Positions 16,055 through 24,836 are shown, counted from the first letter of the stretch. The stretch is 37,102 bases of DNA from RGIG5299 sp045542315 (GCA_045542315.1 JAZQKU010000063.1:1-37102), one strand, 5' to 3'. Notes: generated by a model not told the origin, from the sequence alone. A program made the numbers and translations.

Positions 16055-18574
16055 TTGGAACAGGATCTCATAAACCTTAACGAGGATTCAGCCGGAAAAA
16101 TTATTCCGGTGCCGATAGAAAAAGAAATGAAGAACGCTTATATCGACTATGCTATGTCAGTTATAGTCGGCAGAGCGCTCCCCGACGTGCGCGACGGCTT
16201 AAAGCCCGTTCACAGAAGAATACTTTACACAATGTACGAGGCGGGACTTTTACCCTCGAAGCCTTACAGAAAGTCCGCTACCACCGTTGGTGACGTGCTT
16301 GGTAAATACCACCCCCACGGCGACCAGTCGGTTTACGACGCGATGGTAAGAATGGCGCAGACCTTCTCGCTTCGCTATCCGCTTATAGACGGCCAGGGTA
16401 ACTTCGGTTCAGTTGACGGCGACCCGCCCGCTGCCTACCGTTACACCGAGGCAAGAATGAGCAAGATGGCGGTGGATATGCTCACCGACATCGAGAAGGA
16501 AACGGTTTCGATGACCCCCTCCTTCGACGAAAAGAACAAGGAGCCCGTTGTTTTACCCTCGAAGTTCCCCAACCTTTTGGTCAACGGCTCAAACGGTATT
16601 GCCGTTGGTATGGCAACGAGCATACCCCCTCACAATCTGCTCGAGGTAATCGATGCGATAGATTGCATTCTCGATAACCCCGAATGCACCCTTATAGACC
16701 TTATGGAGCACTTAAAGGGCCCCGACTTCCCCACGGCAGGTATCATTATGGGAAGAAGCGGCATAAGAGCAGCATACGCCACCGGCAGAGGCAAGGTAAG
16801 AGTGCGCGCAAAGGCAGAGATCGAGGAGGTTAAGGGACGTTTCAGAATAAACGTTACCGAGCTTCCTTATCAGGTAAACAAGGCAAGACTTATCGAGTCT
16901 ATTGCAGACCTCGTTAAGGAAAAGAGAATAGAGGGAATTTCCGACCTTCGCGACGAGTCCGATATTCACGGTATGTCGATGATAATCGAACTGAAGCGCG
17001 ACGCAAATCCCCAGGTCGTGTTGAACAACCTTTATTCGATGACCCAGATGGAGGATACCCAGTCGATAATCCTTTTGGCGCTTGTTAACAACCAGCCGAA
17101 GGTAATGTCGATCCGCGAAATGCTTGATCATTACATCGACTTCCAGCGCGAGGTAATAGTCAAGAGAACACAGTTTGATTTGAGAAAAGCCTCTGCAAGA
17201 ATGCACATAGTTGAGGGTCTTCGCAGAGCGCTCGATATTATCGACGAGATAATCGCCCTTATCCGCGCCTCGAAAAACACCGCCGCGGCAAAGGAAGGGC
17301 TCGTTACCGCCTACGGATTTTCCGAAATTCAAGCGGATGAGATCGTCAATATGCGTCTTTCAAGACTTACCGGTCTTGCAAGAGAGGAGCTTGACGCGGA
17401 ATACGCCTCTCTTGAGGCGGCTATTGCAGATTACAACGATATTCTCGCCCGTCCCGAAAGAGTTACCGAAATTTTCCGCACCGAGCTTCACGCCATCGGC
17501 AAGAAGTACGGTGACGAGAGAAAAACCGAGATCTCCGCTATCGAAAACGAGATCGATATTGAGGATCTTATCGAGGAGCAGGATTGCGTTTACACCTACA
17601 CCCACTTCGGCTATATCAAGCGTCAGCTTCAGGAAAGCTATAAGGCGCAGCGCAGAGGCGGCAGAGGTGTTTCCGGCATGAAGACGAGGGAAGAGGACTT
17701 TGCCGAGAAGATATTTACCGGCACAACTCACGATTACGTCCTTTTCTTCACCGATAAGGGCAGAGTTTTCAGAGTAAAGGGCTATGAGATCGCCGAATCG
17801 GGCAAAAACGCGAAGGGCACCAACGTTGTAAACCTTATTCCGCTCGAGGCAGAGGAAAAGGTCTATACCATGATGACCATTAAGGATTTTGCTGCCGACA
17901 GCTACCTTTTCTTCGTTACCAAGAACGGTACCGTAAAGAGAACTGCGCTTGAGGAGTATAAAAACGTAAGAAAAACGGGACTTTTGGCTATCGGTCTTGA
18001 CGAGGGCGACGAGCTCGTTTCTGTGCTTCTCACAAACGGAAGCGACAATATAATGCTCGGCACCAAGGACGGTATGATGATACGCTTCTCCGAGGAGGAC
18101 GTACGTCCCATGGGAAGAACGGCGCACGGCGTAAGAGGTATGAAGCTTCGCGAGGGCGACGCCGTAGTCGGCGCAGGTCTTGACCGTGACGGCACAAGCG
18201 TGCTTACCGTAACCGAGAAGGGCTCGGGCAAGCGCACCGACGTTTCGGAATACCGTATGCAGTCAAGAGGCGGCCTCGGTATCACAAACTACAAGTTAAA
18301 CGATAAAACGGGCAAGGTATCGGGCTTCAAGGTGGTAACCGGCGAAGAGGATATGATACTTATTGCCTCAAACGGCATTATAATAAGAACCGACGTAGGC
18401 AGCATCTCCGTTATCGGCAGAGCAACCTCGGGCGTAAGAATAATGAAGCTTTCCGATGAGGAAGCAAGGCTCGTTGGCATTGCAACGGTTGAAAAGGAGC
18501 CGGAGGAGGAGAATCCTTCGGAGGAAGCTGCAAACGAAACGGCAGAGGCTCCCTCGGAAAATGCAGCCGAATAA
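16055..18574 (+). CDS. gyrA: DNA gyrase subunit A
   Basis: 839 aa. TTG start, preceded by GGGAGAAGAG at a suitable distance; no ATG fits the family N-terminus. Catalytic Tyr130 is in YRYTEARM. The quinolone-determining loop reads HPHGDQSVYDAM, with Gln91 where E. coli has Ser83; Asp87 is kept. The GyrA box QRRGGRG at residues 532-538 identifies gyrase rather than topoisomerase IV. The tail after about residue 810 is acidic (EEENPSEEAANETAEAP). Confidence 0.97.
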   Translation: MEQDLINLNEDSAGKIIPVPIEKEMKNAYIDYAMSVIVGRALPDVRDGLKPVHRRILYTMYEAGLLPSKPYRKSATTVGDVLGKYHPHGDQSVYDAMVRMAQTFSLRYPLIDGQGNFGSVDGDPPAAYRYTEARMSKMAVDMLTDIEKETVSMTPSFDEKNKEPVVLPSKFPNLLVNGSNGIAVGMATSIPPHNLLEVIDAIDCILDNPECTLIDLMEHLKGPDFPTAGIIMGRSGIRAAYATGRGKVRVRAKAEIEEVKGRFRINVTELPYQVNKARLIESIADLVKEKRIEGISDLRDESDIHGMSMIIELKRDANPQVVLNNLYSMTQMEDTQSIILLALVNNQPKVMSIREMLDHYIDFQREVIVKRTQFDLRKASARMHIVEGLRRALDIIDEIIALIRASKNTAAAKEGLVTAYGFSEIQADEIVNMRLSRLTGLAREELDAEYASLEAAIADYNDILARPERVTEIFRTELHAIGKKYGDERKTEISAIENEIDIEDLIEEQDCVYTYTHFGYIKRQLQESYKAQRRGGRGVSGMKTREEDFAEKIFTGTTHDYVLFFTDKGRVFRVKGYEIAESGKNAKGTNVVNLIPLEAEEKVYTMMTIKDFAADSYLFFVTKNGTVKRTALEEYKNVRKTGLLAIGLDEGDELVSVLLTNGSDNIMLGTKDGMMIRFSEEDVRPMGRTAHGVRGMKLREGDAVVGAGLDRDGTSVLTVTEKGSGKRTDVSEYRMQSRGGLGITNYKLNDKTGKVSGFKVVTGEEDMILIASNGIIIRTDVGSISVIGRATSGVRIMKLSDEEARLVGIATVEKEPEEENPSEEAANETAEAPSENAAE

Positions 18575-18584
18575 GGTAAAGGCT

Positions 18585-19400
18585 ATGAAAAACACGGTTA
18601 AAAAGGTTATTTCAATAACGCTTGCGGTGCTTCTTCTTGCATCACTTGCCTCCTGCGGCGGAAAAAGTCTTTCCGCGGCGGAGCTTAAAGCGGCTCACGA
18701 CGGGGGCGTTTCGAAGATAGCGGGGGAGAGCTTCCTCGAATTTATCTCAACCGAAACCCTCGGAAACAAGGAAACGGGCGACGTCTTTAAGGAAAGCTTT
18801 TCCTTCGTTATGAAGAAAAACGAAAGCGGCAACAGAATGACCCTTTCCCAGACCTCGTCGGTGAAAAACGGCGCGGAATATAAAAATTACGTTGAAAACA
18901 GCTATTATTTCGACGGCGAAATGCTCTATAAGCATCTCTCGGCGATAACGGGCGATGCGAAAAACGAGCAAAAGACCAAAAAGCCAATGAGCTTTTTGGA
19001 GGCGCATTCTCTTCTTTTCGGTGCGGTAGGCTTTAAAAACGCCGCTTTTGAGATGATAAACGTCTCAAGGTCAGGCGAAAGCTATATCTACGACGCACAA
19101 AGCATTTCCTTTTCCGGAGAGGACGCCAAGAGGCTCTACTCGACCTTTTACGGCGAAGGTGAAATAAAATACTTTACCGTTAAAAACGGAAAGGGAATGT
19201 GCATAATAAGCGGCGACGGCTACCTTACCTACGATTATCTTCGCTTTGAGGTTGAGATAATCGCCGTAACGGAAAACGGTGAAAAAACGGTCACCCTTTT
19301 TGAGGAATTTGCCAAAAAGGCGGTTTCGGTAAGCCCCGAAATAGTTATTACTCCTCTTGTTACCACCGACAGCCAGAAGGCTCTGTACACCGAAGAATAA
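18585..19400 (+). CDS. putative lipoprotein of unknown function
   Basis: 271 aa from ATG 18585, 10 bases after the gyrA stop with AAGG in front. Residues 1-23 are a lipoprotein signal peptide: KK near the N-terminus, a hydrophobic core, and lipobox Leu-Ala-Ser-Cys24. The mature part is hydrophilic, with beta-rich stretches such as SYYFDGEMLYKHL and FTVKNGKGMCIISG, suggesting an extracytoplasmic beta domain. No enzyme motif was recognised. An in-frame upstream start inside gyrA is less likely because the signal peptide starts at 18585. Confidence 0.8.
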   Translation: MKNTVKKVISITLAVLLLASLASCGGKSLSAAELKAAHDGGVSKIAGESFLEFISTETLGNKETGDVFKESFSFVMKKNESGNRMTLSQTSSVKNGAEYKNYVENSYYFDGEMLYKHLSAITGDAKNEQKTKKPMSFLEAHSLLFGAVGFKNAAFEMINVSRSGESYIYDAQSISFSGEDAKRLYSTFYGEGEIKYFTVKNGKGMCIISGDGYLTYDYLRFEVEIIAVTENGEKTVTLFEEFAKKAVSVSPEIVITPLVTTDSQKALYTEE

Positions 19401-19405
19401 ACAGT

Positions 19406-19430
19406 AAACCGCAGGAAAACCCTGCGGTTT
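19406..19430 (+). terminator. hairpin after the lipoprotein gene
   Basis: AAACCGCAGG (19406-19415), loop AAAAC, CCTGCGGTTT (19421-19430). Only a short T run follows, so termination may be partial. The tatD ribosome site (AAGGAG) begins 8 bases later. Confidence 0.65.
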
Positions 19431-19450
19431 GGCTTTGAAGGAGAATTTGT

Positions 19451-20215
19451 ATGCTTTTTGATACCCACGCTCATTTGGACGGCGAGGAATTTGAAGAAAG
19501 TCGCGAGGAAATAATTGCAAAATTCAAGAAAAGCGGAGTGTCGCTTGTTTTGAATGCGGGCGCAAGCCTTGAGGGCTCGGTAAACGGAGCGGAGCTTGCA
19601 AAAAGGCACGAAAGCATCTATGCGGCGGTGGGAATTCACCCCGAATATGCGAAAGAAGCACCCGAAAACTACCTTGAAACACTCAAAAAGCTTGCAAGAG
19701 AGAATGAAAAGGTGGTTGCGATCGGCGAAATAGGTCTTGATTACCATTACGAGCCCTACGATGCGGCGGCACAGGAAAAATTATTCAGAAAGCAGTGCGA
19801 GCTTGCAAGGGAGCTTATCCTTCCCGTAATAATCCACAGCCGCGACGCCTACGCCGACACCCTTAAGGTAATTAAGGATTATCCCGATCTGAAAAAGGTA
19901 ATACATTGCTTTTCGGGAAATCTTGAAAATGCAAGGGAGCTCGTTTCGCTTGGCTGTTATATCTCCTTTACAGGCGTTATAACCTTTAAAAACGCAAAGA
20001 AGTTCGTTGACATTTTAAGGTTTATGCCGCGTGACCGCCTCTTTTTCGAAACCGACTGCCCCTATCTTGCACCCGAGCCGGTAAGAGGCACGGTAAACGA
20101 CCCAAATAATGTCAGGTATATAGTGATGAAGGCGGCGGAAACTATCGGGGTAGATTACGAAAGCCTCGCCGTTAAGACAACAGAGAATGCAAAGGAATTT
20201 TTCAATATAAAATAA
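19451..20215 (+). CDS. tatD: TatD-family metal-dependent hydrolase (DNase)
   Basis: 254 aa TIM-barrel amidohydrolase. Metal ligands are visible: FDTHAHLD (His6, His8), IGEIGLDYHY (Glu), IIHSRDA (His), IHCFSG (His) and ETDCPYLAPEP (Asp). Family members are 3'-5' DNases implicated in repair; some are general phosphodiesterases. It commonly lies near metG, but here it follows a lipoprotein gene. AAGGAG precedes the ATG. Confidence 0.94.
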   Translation: MLFDTHAHLDGEEFEESREEIIAKFKKSGVSLVLNAGASLEGSVNGAELAKRHESIYAAVGIHPEYAKEAPENYLETLKKLARENEKVVAIGEIGLDYHYEPYDAAAQEKLFRKQCELARELILPVIIHSRDAYADTLKVIKDYPDLKKVIHCFSGNLENARELVSLGCYISFTGVITFKNAKKFVDILRFMPRDRLFFETDCPYLAPEPVRGTVNDPNNVRYIVMKAAETIGVDYESLAVKTTENAKEFFNIK

Positions 20216-20221
20216 ATGAGG

Positions 20222-20252
20222 ACCGCCGTGATCACGGCGGTTTTTGTTTTTT
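20222..20252 (+). terminator. tatD terminator
   Basis: ACCGCCGT, loop GATC, ACGGCGGT (20222-20241), followed by TTTTGTTTTTT. Confidence 0.92.
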
Positions 20253-20255
20253 GCA

Positions 20256-20985
20256 AGCGCCGCGGGGATTTACCGCTAAAGCCGCGGGAGCTTTTTTTCT
20301 TTACCCGCTCAAGCCGCGGTGGCTCCCCTTTTCTCAAAGATGAGAAAATGGGGAAAAGAATCTTTTTAAGGGGAAGGCTCCCCTATGCTCACGAGAATAA
20401 AAAGAGTACAAAACGCCTTACGCTTACGCGAAATGCAAACGTCGCTTCGCTTCCTTTGCTATTTCTTATGCGTAAGGCAAGAACGCACAAAACCAAAGGC
20501 TTTCGCCTCGCTCGCATCTACCCCTCTTTTGGTGCGAAGCCAAAGCTTTAGGTGCGCAGGGTTTCAAAAGGGCGGTAGCCCTTTGGCGTTTAAGGGGGAT
20601 AGGCGCAAAAGCACTTTCTTTGGATAATATTTAATCTTTAGTAGCGCCGGGTAAGGGGGGAATCGAAATCCCCCCTTACAAAAGGATCTTCTTTTCCCCT
20701 TTCTTGTATCCTTACAAGAAAGGGGCGCCCCGCGCGCAGCGGAAAAGAGAAAATGTGAGTATAAACGCCCCCCGCGTAGTGAAAAACGCCCCCGCGGCTT
20801 GAGCGGAAACAGGCGCCCCACGCGCAGTGGGAATTTCAAAAATGAAAGCCCCCGCGCGTAGCGAAAAAGAGAAAAGGGGTGCCCCACGCGGCTTGAGCGG
20901 GGAAAAGAGCTGAAAATCAAGCGGGTGCGCACCCCACCCACCCCTAAAATCCGTGCAAACCGTTTGTATGCCCCTTACGTAAGCG
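20256..20985. repeat. mosaic intergenic repeat, copy B
   Basis: Fills the convergent gap between tatD and rnj. The core 20338-20536 (199 bp) matches copies A and C without gaps. The following segment (AAGCCAAAGCTTT, then GCGCAGGGTTTCAAAAGGGC, 20537-20590) is shared with copy C only. A 13-bp hairpin CCCCTTTCTTGTA/TACAAGAAAGGGG with loop TCCT is at 20696-20725. Small palindromes follow with loops of the types GGCTTGA, GCGTA and GCGCA, one of them CCCACGCGCAGTGGG near 20817. The tail 20890-20975 matches copy A 465-540. Open frames within it are repeat shadows; no gene is supported. Confidence 0.9.
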
Positions 20986-20989
20986 GACA

Positions 20990-21027
20990 AAACAAACAAA
21001 AAGAGCTTGGAAAAATCCAAGCTCTTT
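20990..21027 (-). terminator. rnj terminator
   Basis: Stem AAAGAGCTTGGA (21000-21011), loop AAAA, TCCAAGCTCTTT (21016-21027). Read on the minus strand it is followed by a T-rich run (TTTGTTTGTTTT). It starts 5 bases beyond the rnj stop. Confidence 0.88.
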
Positions 21028-21031
21028 GACT

Positions 21032-23092
21032 TTAAACCTCTGTGATTACGGGAAGTATCATCGGACGGCGCTTTGTCTTTTCAAAAAGATAAGCCGAAAT
21101 GGAATCCTTCAGGTCATTCTTCATCGACTGCCAATCAACGCCCTCGTCACCGAAATAGGGAGTGAGCGCCTTATAGGCTACTGCCTTTATGCCGTTCATA
21201 AGCTCGTCGGATTCCTTAACGTAAACAAATCCGCGGGAAATTATATCGGGACCGGCAACGAGATTGGAATAGCTGTCAACCGCACAGACGACAACGAGAA
21301 GTCCGTCCTGCGCGAGGTGCATTCTGTCGCGAAGCACAACGCTTCCTACGTCGCCTACACCGAGTCCGTCAACCAAAACCCTGCCCGACGGAACGCTTTG
21401 CTGTATCTTGCCGCCCTTTTCCGAAAGCTCGAGGGTGCTTCCGTTTTCGAGAATAAAGATATTCTGCACGTTAACGCCCATCGACTTTGCAAGCTCGGCG
21501 TGCTTCTTCAAGTGGCGGTATTCACCGTGGACGGGAATGAAAATTTTGGGCTTGGTAAGTGCCATCATGAGCTTTAACTCCTCCTGGCAGGCGTGACCCG
21601 AAACGTGAAGCCCGTCACTCGAATCGTAAACCACCTCGGCGCCCGATTTGAAGAGCTCGTTGATGACCTTGGTTATGAGCTTTTCGTTTCCGGGGATCGC
21701 GGAGGAGGACATTACGATAAGGTCGTTAAAGGTTATCTCAACCTTGCGATGCTCGGAAAACGCCATTCTGTAAAGGCCCGACATCGGTTCTCCCTGCGAG
21801 CCGGTGGTGATGATTACCAGCTTTTCGGGAGGGTAATTGGAAATACTGTCTATTGAGATGATGGTGTTTGAGGGGATAAACATATAACCGAGACGCATTG
21901 CAACGTTTATTATGTTTTCCATGCTTCTGCCCACAACGGCAACCTTTCTGCCGTGACGGACGGCAACGTCGATTACCTGCTGAACGCGGGCGACGTTTGA
22001 AGCAAATGTGGTTACTATTATTCTCTTTCGGGAGGCCTTTGCAAAGGTGGCGTCAAGCGAGCCGCCGACCTTTCTTTCGCTCATTGCAAAGCCTGTGCGC
22101 TCAACGTTGGTGGAGTCGGAAAGAAGGGCAAGCACGCCCTCTTTGCCAAGCTCTCCGAGCCTCGTGAGGTCCATCATCTCACCCTGAATGGGGGTGATAT
22201 CGAGCTTGAAATCGCCTGTGTGGAGAATAAGACCCGCGGGGGTACGGATAGCAAGCGCTACCGAGTCGGCAATCGAATGGTTGGTGCGGACAAGCTCCGC
22301 CTCAAACGAGCCGAGCCTTACCCTGCCGCCTATCGGCACCTCGATAAGATTTGCGCTGCTGTTTAATTTGAATTCCTTTAGCTTTTCCTCAACTATGCCG
22401 AGCGTCAGCCTCGTGCCGTAAACGGGGACGTTTAACTCGCGAAGCACGTAAGGCAAAGCGCCGATGTGGTCCTCGTGACCGTGGGTAAGCAAAATTCCGT
22501 GAATTTTGTTTTTGTTCTTTACAAGGTAGGAAATATCGGGAATGACAAGATCGATGCCGGGCATATCCTCATCGGGAAATGCAAGGCCGCAGTCGATTAC
22601 GATTATTTCGTTTTCGTATTCTATAAGGGTTATGTTTTTGCCTATTTCTCCAAGACCGCCAAGGGGAATGATCTTAATTTTCGCGTCCTTCAAAATTGCG
22701 GGGGCGTTCATTTTTCCTTCCTCCTTCTTTTTTTCGGGTGCGTGGCCGGGTGCGGGTGCGGAAGACCGCTTTTGAGCTTGTTTTACAGGCTCCTTTTTCG
22801 CTTTCTTCTCTGCCTTTTCGGGAATGGGCTTCTTTGATTTTTTTGTCTTTTTTTCAGAAGCCTTTTCCTTTTTGGGAGCCGGATCCTTTTTGGGGGCGGA
22901 TTGGTTTGCTTTTTTCTTTTTCTTTGATTTTTTATCCTCGGGATCTTCATCGGGGACTATTCCGAAAACGAGCTCGTTTTCAAGCTCCTTTACCGAAAGC
23001 TCCGACTTCTTTTTCATATTGCCCTTGCGGTAAAAATACTTCTTTTTGTCTTTTTTCGCGTTTTCCTTCGCGACGTTTTCCTTTTTTGTCAT
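21032..23092 (-). CDS. rnj: ribonuclease J with Lys-rich N-terminal extension
   Basis: 686 aa. The beta-CASP metallo-beta-lactamase core starts near residue 138 (IKIIPLGGLGEIG) and has the metal motif THGHEDHIG (His204, His206, Asp208, His209), with later HTGDFKLD and VHGEYRHL motifs. RNase J performs 5'-3' exonucleolytic and endonucleolytic mRNA decay and rRNA maturation. Bacillus J1 is about 555 aa; here about 130 extra N-terminal residues, mostly Lys, Glu, Ala and Pro, look disordered and could bind RNA or partners. AAAGGAAG before the first Met supports the long form; Met128 (MNAPAILKDAK) would give a classical-length protein. It is monocistronic, with a long leader. Confidence 0.95.
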   Translation of the reverse strand: MTKKENVAKENAKKDKKKYFYRKGNMKKKSELSVKELENELVFGIVPDEDPEDKKSKKKKKANQSAPKKDPAPKKEKASEKKTKKSKKPIPEKAEKKAKKEPVKQAQKRSSAPAPGHAPEKKKEEGKMNAPAILKDAKIKIIPLGGLGEIGKNITLIEYENEIIVIDCGLAFPDEDMPGIDLVIPDISYLVKNKNKIHGILLTHGHEDHIGALPYVLRELNVPVYGTRLTLGIVEEKLKEFKLNSSANLIEVPIGGRVRLGSFEAELVRTNHSIADSVALAIRTPAGLILHTGDFKLDITPIQGEMMDLTRLGELGKEGVLALLSDSTNVERTGFAMSERKVGGSLDATFAKASRKRIIVTTFASNVARVQQVIDVAVRHGRKVAVVGRSMENIINVAMRLGYMFIPSNTIISIDSISNYPPEKLVIITTGSQGEPMSGLYRMAFSEHRKVEITFNDLIVMSSSAIPGNEKLITKVINELFKSGAEVVYDSSDGLHVSGHACQEELKLMMALTKPKIFIPVHGEYRHLKKHAELAKSMGVNVQNIFILENGSTLELSEKGGKIQQSVPSGRVLVDGLGVGDVGSVVLRDRMHLAQDGLLVVVCAVDSYSNLVAGPDIISRGFVYVKESDELMNGIKAVAYKALTPYFGDEGVDWQSMKNDLKDSISAYLFEKTKRRPMILPVITEV

Positions 23093-23137
23093 CTAATCTT
23101 CCTTTCATACTGAATTTTCACTGTGTGTGAAACGGCA

Positions 23138-23212
23138 CCGACGTCCGTTTACGTCGGATTTTTCTTGCAGAAAACGAAAAAACGAAAAAACGTAAAAGCC
23201 CCTTGCTTTTAC
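23138..23212 (-). promoter_or_regulatory. rnj leader with attenuator-like hairpin
   Basis: Read on the minus strand, GTAAAAGC, loop AAGGG, GCTTTTAC (23212-23192) is followed by GTTTTTTCGTTTTTTCG (23191 downward), the layout of an intrinsic terminator inside the 5' leader. An outer pairing GCAGAA/TTCTGC could enclose it. A second hairpin CCGACGT/ACGTCGG lies at 23138-23157 nearer the start codon. Autoregulation through RNA structure or RNA decay is an inference. Confidence 0.5.
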
Positions 23213-23266
23213 CTTCTGCCTTATTCTATTGCACGATCTCGTGGAAAATGAATTTCCGTTATCTTT

Positions 23267-23294
23267 ATTATACCACAAAAACGGCGGTTGTCAA
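23267..23294 (-). promoter_or_regulatory. rnj promoter
   Basis: Minus strand: -35 TTGACA (23294-23289), 16-bp spacer, -10 TATAAT (23272-23267), with TGG just before the -10 (extended). Both hexamers are perfect. Expected transcript start is near 23260, giving a leader of about 165 nt. Confidence 0.9.
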
Positions 23295-23319
23295 ACATTT
23301 TTTATTCGTCAAAAAACGG

Positions 23320-23352
23320 CAAAAAATAACTCCCCGAATAAATCGGGGAGTT
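23320..23352 (-). terminator. transaldolase terminator
   Basis: AACTCCCCGA (23328-23337), loop ATAAA, TCGGGGAGTT (23343-23352). On the minus strand a T run follows (ATTTTTTGC). It separates this gene from the rnj promoter. Confidence 0.9.
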
Positions 23353-23369
23353 TTGGATTTTAAAATCGC

Positions 23370-24017
23370 TTATTTCGGAACCTTTTCCCAGTCCTCGAGG
23401 AACTTCTTAACAGCGCCCTCGGTGTTGGGGTTCTTGGCCATCTGCATAATTACCTTGAAGGGCATGGTTGCGATGTCAACGCCCATCTTTGCAAGCTCAA
23501 CAACGTGAACAGGATGTCTTACGGAAGCAGCAACGATCTGAGTGTCGATGCCCTGTGCGTCGAAGATATCTCTGATTTCCTGTGCGAGATCAAGACCGTT
23601 TTCGCCGATATCGTCAAGACGGCCTACGAAGGGTGCAACGTAGCTTGCGCCTGCGTTTGCGGCAAGAATTGCCTGAGGTGCGGAGAAGATAACGGTTACG
23701 CAAACCTTGATGCCATCGGCTGCAAGAGCCTTAACAGCCTTTAAGCCCTCGGGAATCATGGGGATCTTAACAACGATATTCTTGTTGATTGCCGCAAGCT
23801 TCTTGCCTTCAGCGATCATACCCTCAGCTTCGAGGCTCAAAACTTCTGCGAAGATGGGGCCGTCAACCATGATCTCGGTTACGTCGGCAATGATATCGTC
23901 GAACTTTCTGTTTTCTCTCGAGATGATCGAGGGGTTGGTGGTTACACCGGAGATGGCGCCCATATCGTATGCGGCACGAATGTCGGCGATATTAGCGCTG
24001 TCAATGAAGATTTTCAT
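23370..24017 (-). CDS. tal: transaldolase, short type (TalC / fructose-6-phosphate aldolase family)
   Basis: 215 aa, the short decameric subfamily rather than the 320-aa TalA/B type. Contains FIDSANIADIR, GVTTNPSI and the Schiff-base Lys84 in IVVKIPM, then the APFVGRLDD and AASVRHPVHV loops. It either transfers dihydroxyacetone units in the pentose phosphate pathway or cleaves fructose 6-phosphate; the sequence alone does not decide. An AAAGGAGC site precedes the ATG. Single gene with its own promoter and terminator. Confidence 0.92.
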   Translation of the reverse strand: MKIFIDSANIADIRAAYDMGAISGVTTNPSIISRENRKFDDIIADVTEIMVDGPIFAEVLSLEAEGMIAEGKKLAAINKNIVVKIPMIPEGLKAVKALAADGIKVCVTVIFSAPQAILAANAGASYVAPFVGRLDDIGENGLDLAQEIRDIFDAQGIDTQIVAASVRHPVHVVELAKMGVDIATMPFKVIMQMAKNPNTEGAVKKFLEDWEKVPK

Positions 24018-24068
24018 TGTTTTTTTGCTCCTTTATTTTAATTTTGTAAAAATAATTTACTGCATTAT

Positions 24069-24097
24069 ATTTTATCATAAAATTTTCTTTTATGCAA
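24069..24097 (-). promoter_or_regulatory. transaldolase promoter
   Basis: Minus strand: -35 TTGCAT (24097-24092), 17-bp spacer, -10 TAAAAT (24074-24069) with an upstream TG (TATGATAAAAT). Same hexamers and spacing as the parA promoter. Confidence 0.75.
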
Positions 24098-24117
24098 TAG
24101 CAAAGTTGCAAAAGGTA

Positions 24118-24176
24118 ACACTTTTTTTAAAGCGGACATATAATGAAATTGCGGAGAGAACGATTCTCCGTAATAA
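24118..24176 (+). promoter_or_regulatory. possible promoter and inverted repeat before the small surface-like gene
   Basis: CATATAATG at 24137 contains a perfect TATAAT (24139-24144), but no good sigma-A -35 is found. An AC dinucleotide 17 bases before CATA gives a loose fit to the sporulation sigma-K pattern (AC, 16-17 bases, CATANNNTA). Downstream, CGGAGA and TCTCCG (24152-24170) form an inverted repeat. The sigma assignment is speculative. Confidence 0.3.
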
Positions 24177-24194
24177 TATGAAGGACGGTTTAAA

Positions 24195-24800
24195 ATGAAC
24201 TCAAGACGTTGTGATATGAGCGCGCTTTTCAACTACTTCTCTCCCTGCGAAAATTACGGTATTTCCAATCTTCCCGCGGCAAATCTTCCCGCAAGCTATC
24301 CCACTGCGTCGGCACCTTATGCCGCAGGCTGCTGTAAGAATAAGGACGTTGGAATTTTCAATCAAAGCACTGCGGAGGCCTCGGTCGCTGCAAACGCACC
24401 GCTTCTTATAGGCTCAAACGGTGTGCAGGGCGGTGCGGTGAGCTATAACGCTCAAAGCGGCATCTACACCGCAAACTGCGCGGGAAGCTATCTTTTTTTG
24501 TGGACTGCGGAGGTAAGCGGCGGAAGCGTTTCGGGTGAGACATCAAGCGTTGTGGTAACTCTTGAAAACGGCGGCGGAGGCACGGTTTACGCCACCTCGG
24601 GCACGGTTGCAACTGCCGTCGGCACGGGTGTATTTCCCGCCGCCGAAACTCTTACCGGCTTTGCTCTGGTAAGAGCCGAGGCGGGCGCGACCTTTGCGCT
24701 TTTCAACCGTTCGGGCGCGGAAATAACCCTTGAGGAGATAAGCGGCTCTGCGACTTCCCCTTCCTTTGCGGGAACGGTTACCGTAGTGAAGATCGCTTAA
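24195..24800 (+). CDS. small protein with possible BclA/C1q-like jelly-roll domain
   Basis: 201 aa. The N-terminal 50 residues contain Cys-rich and Pro/Ala/Tyr-rich segments (NLPAANLPASYPTASAPYAAGCC) and no signal peptide. Residues about 75-200 alternate beta strands in a pattern recalling TNF/C1q-like trimers at the C-terminus of exosporium BclA proteins: SGIYTANCAGSYLFLWTAEV, then VVVTLENGGGGTVYA, then GATFALFNRSGAEITLEE. There is no collagen-like stretch. AAGGA precedes the ATG. Base use is more GC-rich than in neighbours. A surface or spore-coat role is inference; it could also be a phage-like fibre fragment. Confidence 0.6.
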   Translation: MNSRRCDMSALFNYFSPCENYGISNLPAANLPASYPTASAPYAAGCCKNKDVGIFNQSTAEASVAANAPLLIGSNGVQGGAVSYNAQSGIYTANCAGSYLFLWTAEVSGGSVSGETSSVVVTLENGGGGTVYATSGTVATAVGTGVFPAAETLTGFALVRAEAGATFALFNRSGAEITLEEISGSATSPSFAGTVTVVKIA

Positions 24801-24804
24801 AATG

Positions 24805-24836
24805 AAAAAATCCTGCTCATTTGAGCAGGATTTTTT
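24805..24836. terminator. bidirectional terminator between convergent genes
   Basis: AAAAAATCCTGCTC (24805-24818), loop ATTT, GAGCAGGATTTTTT (24823-24836). It has A and T runs on both sides and serves both the plus-strand gene ending at 24800 and the AraC gene, whose stop codon (24837-24835) overlaps the stem. Confidence 0.93.
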
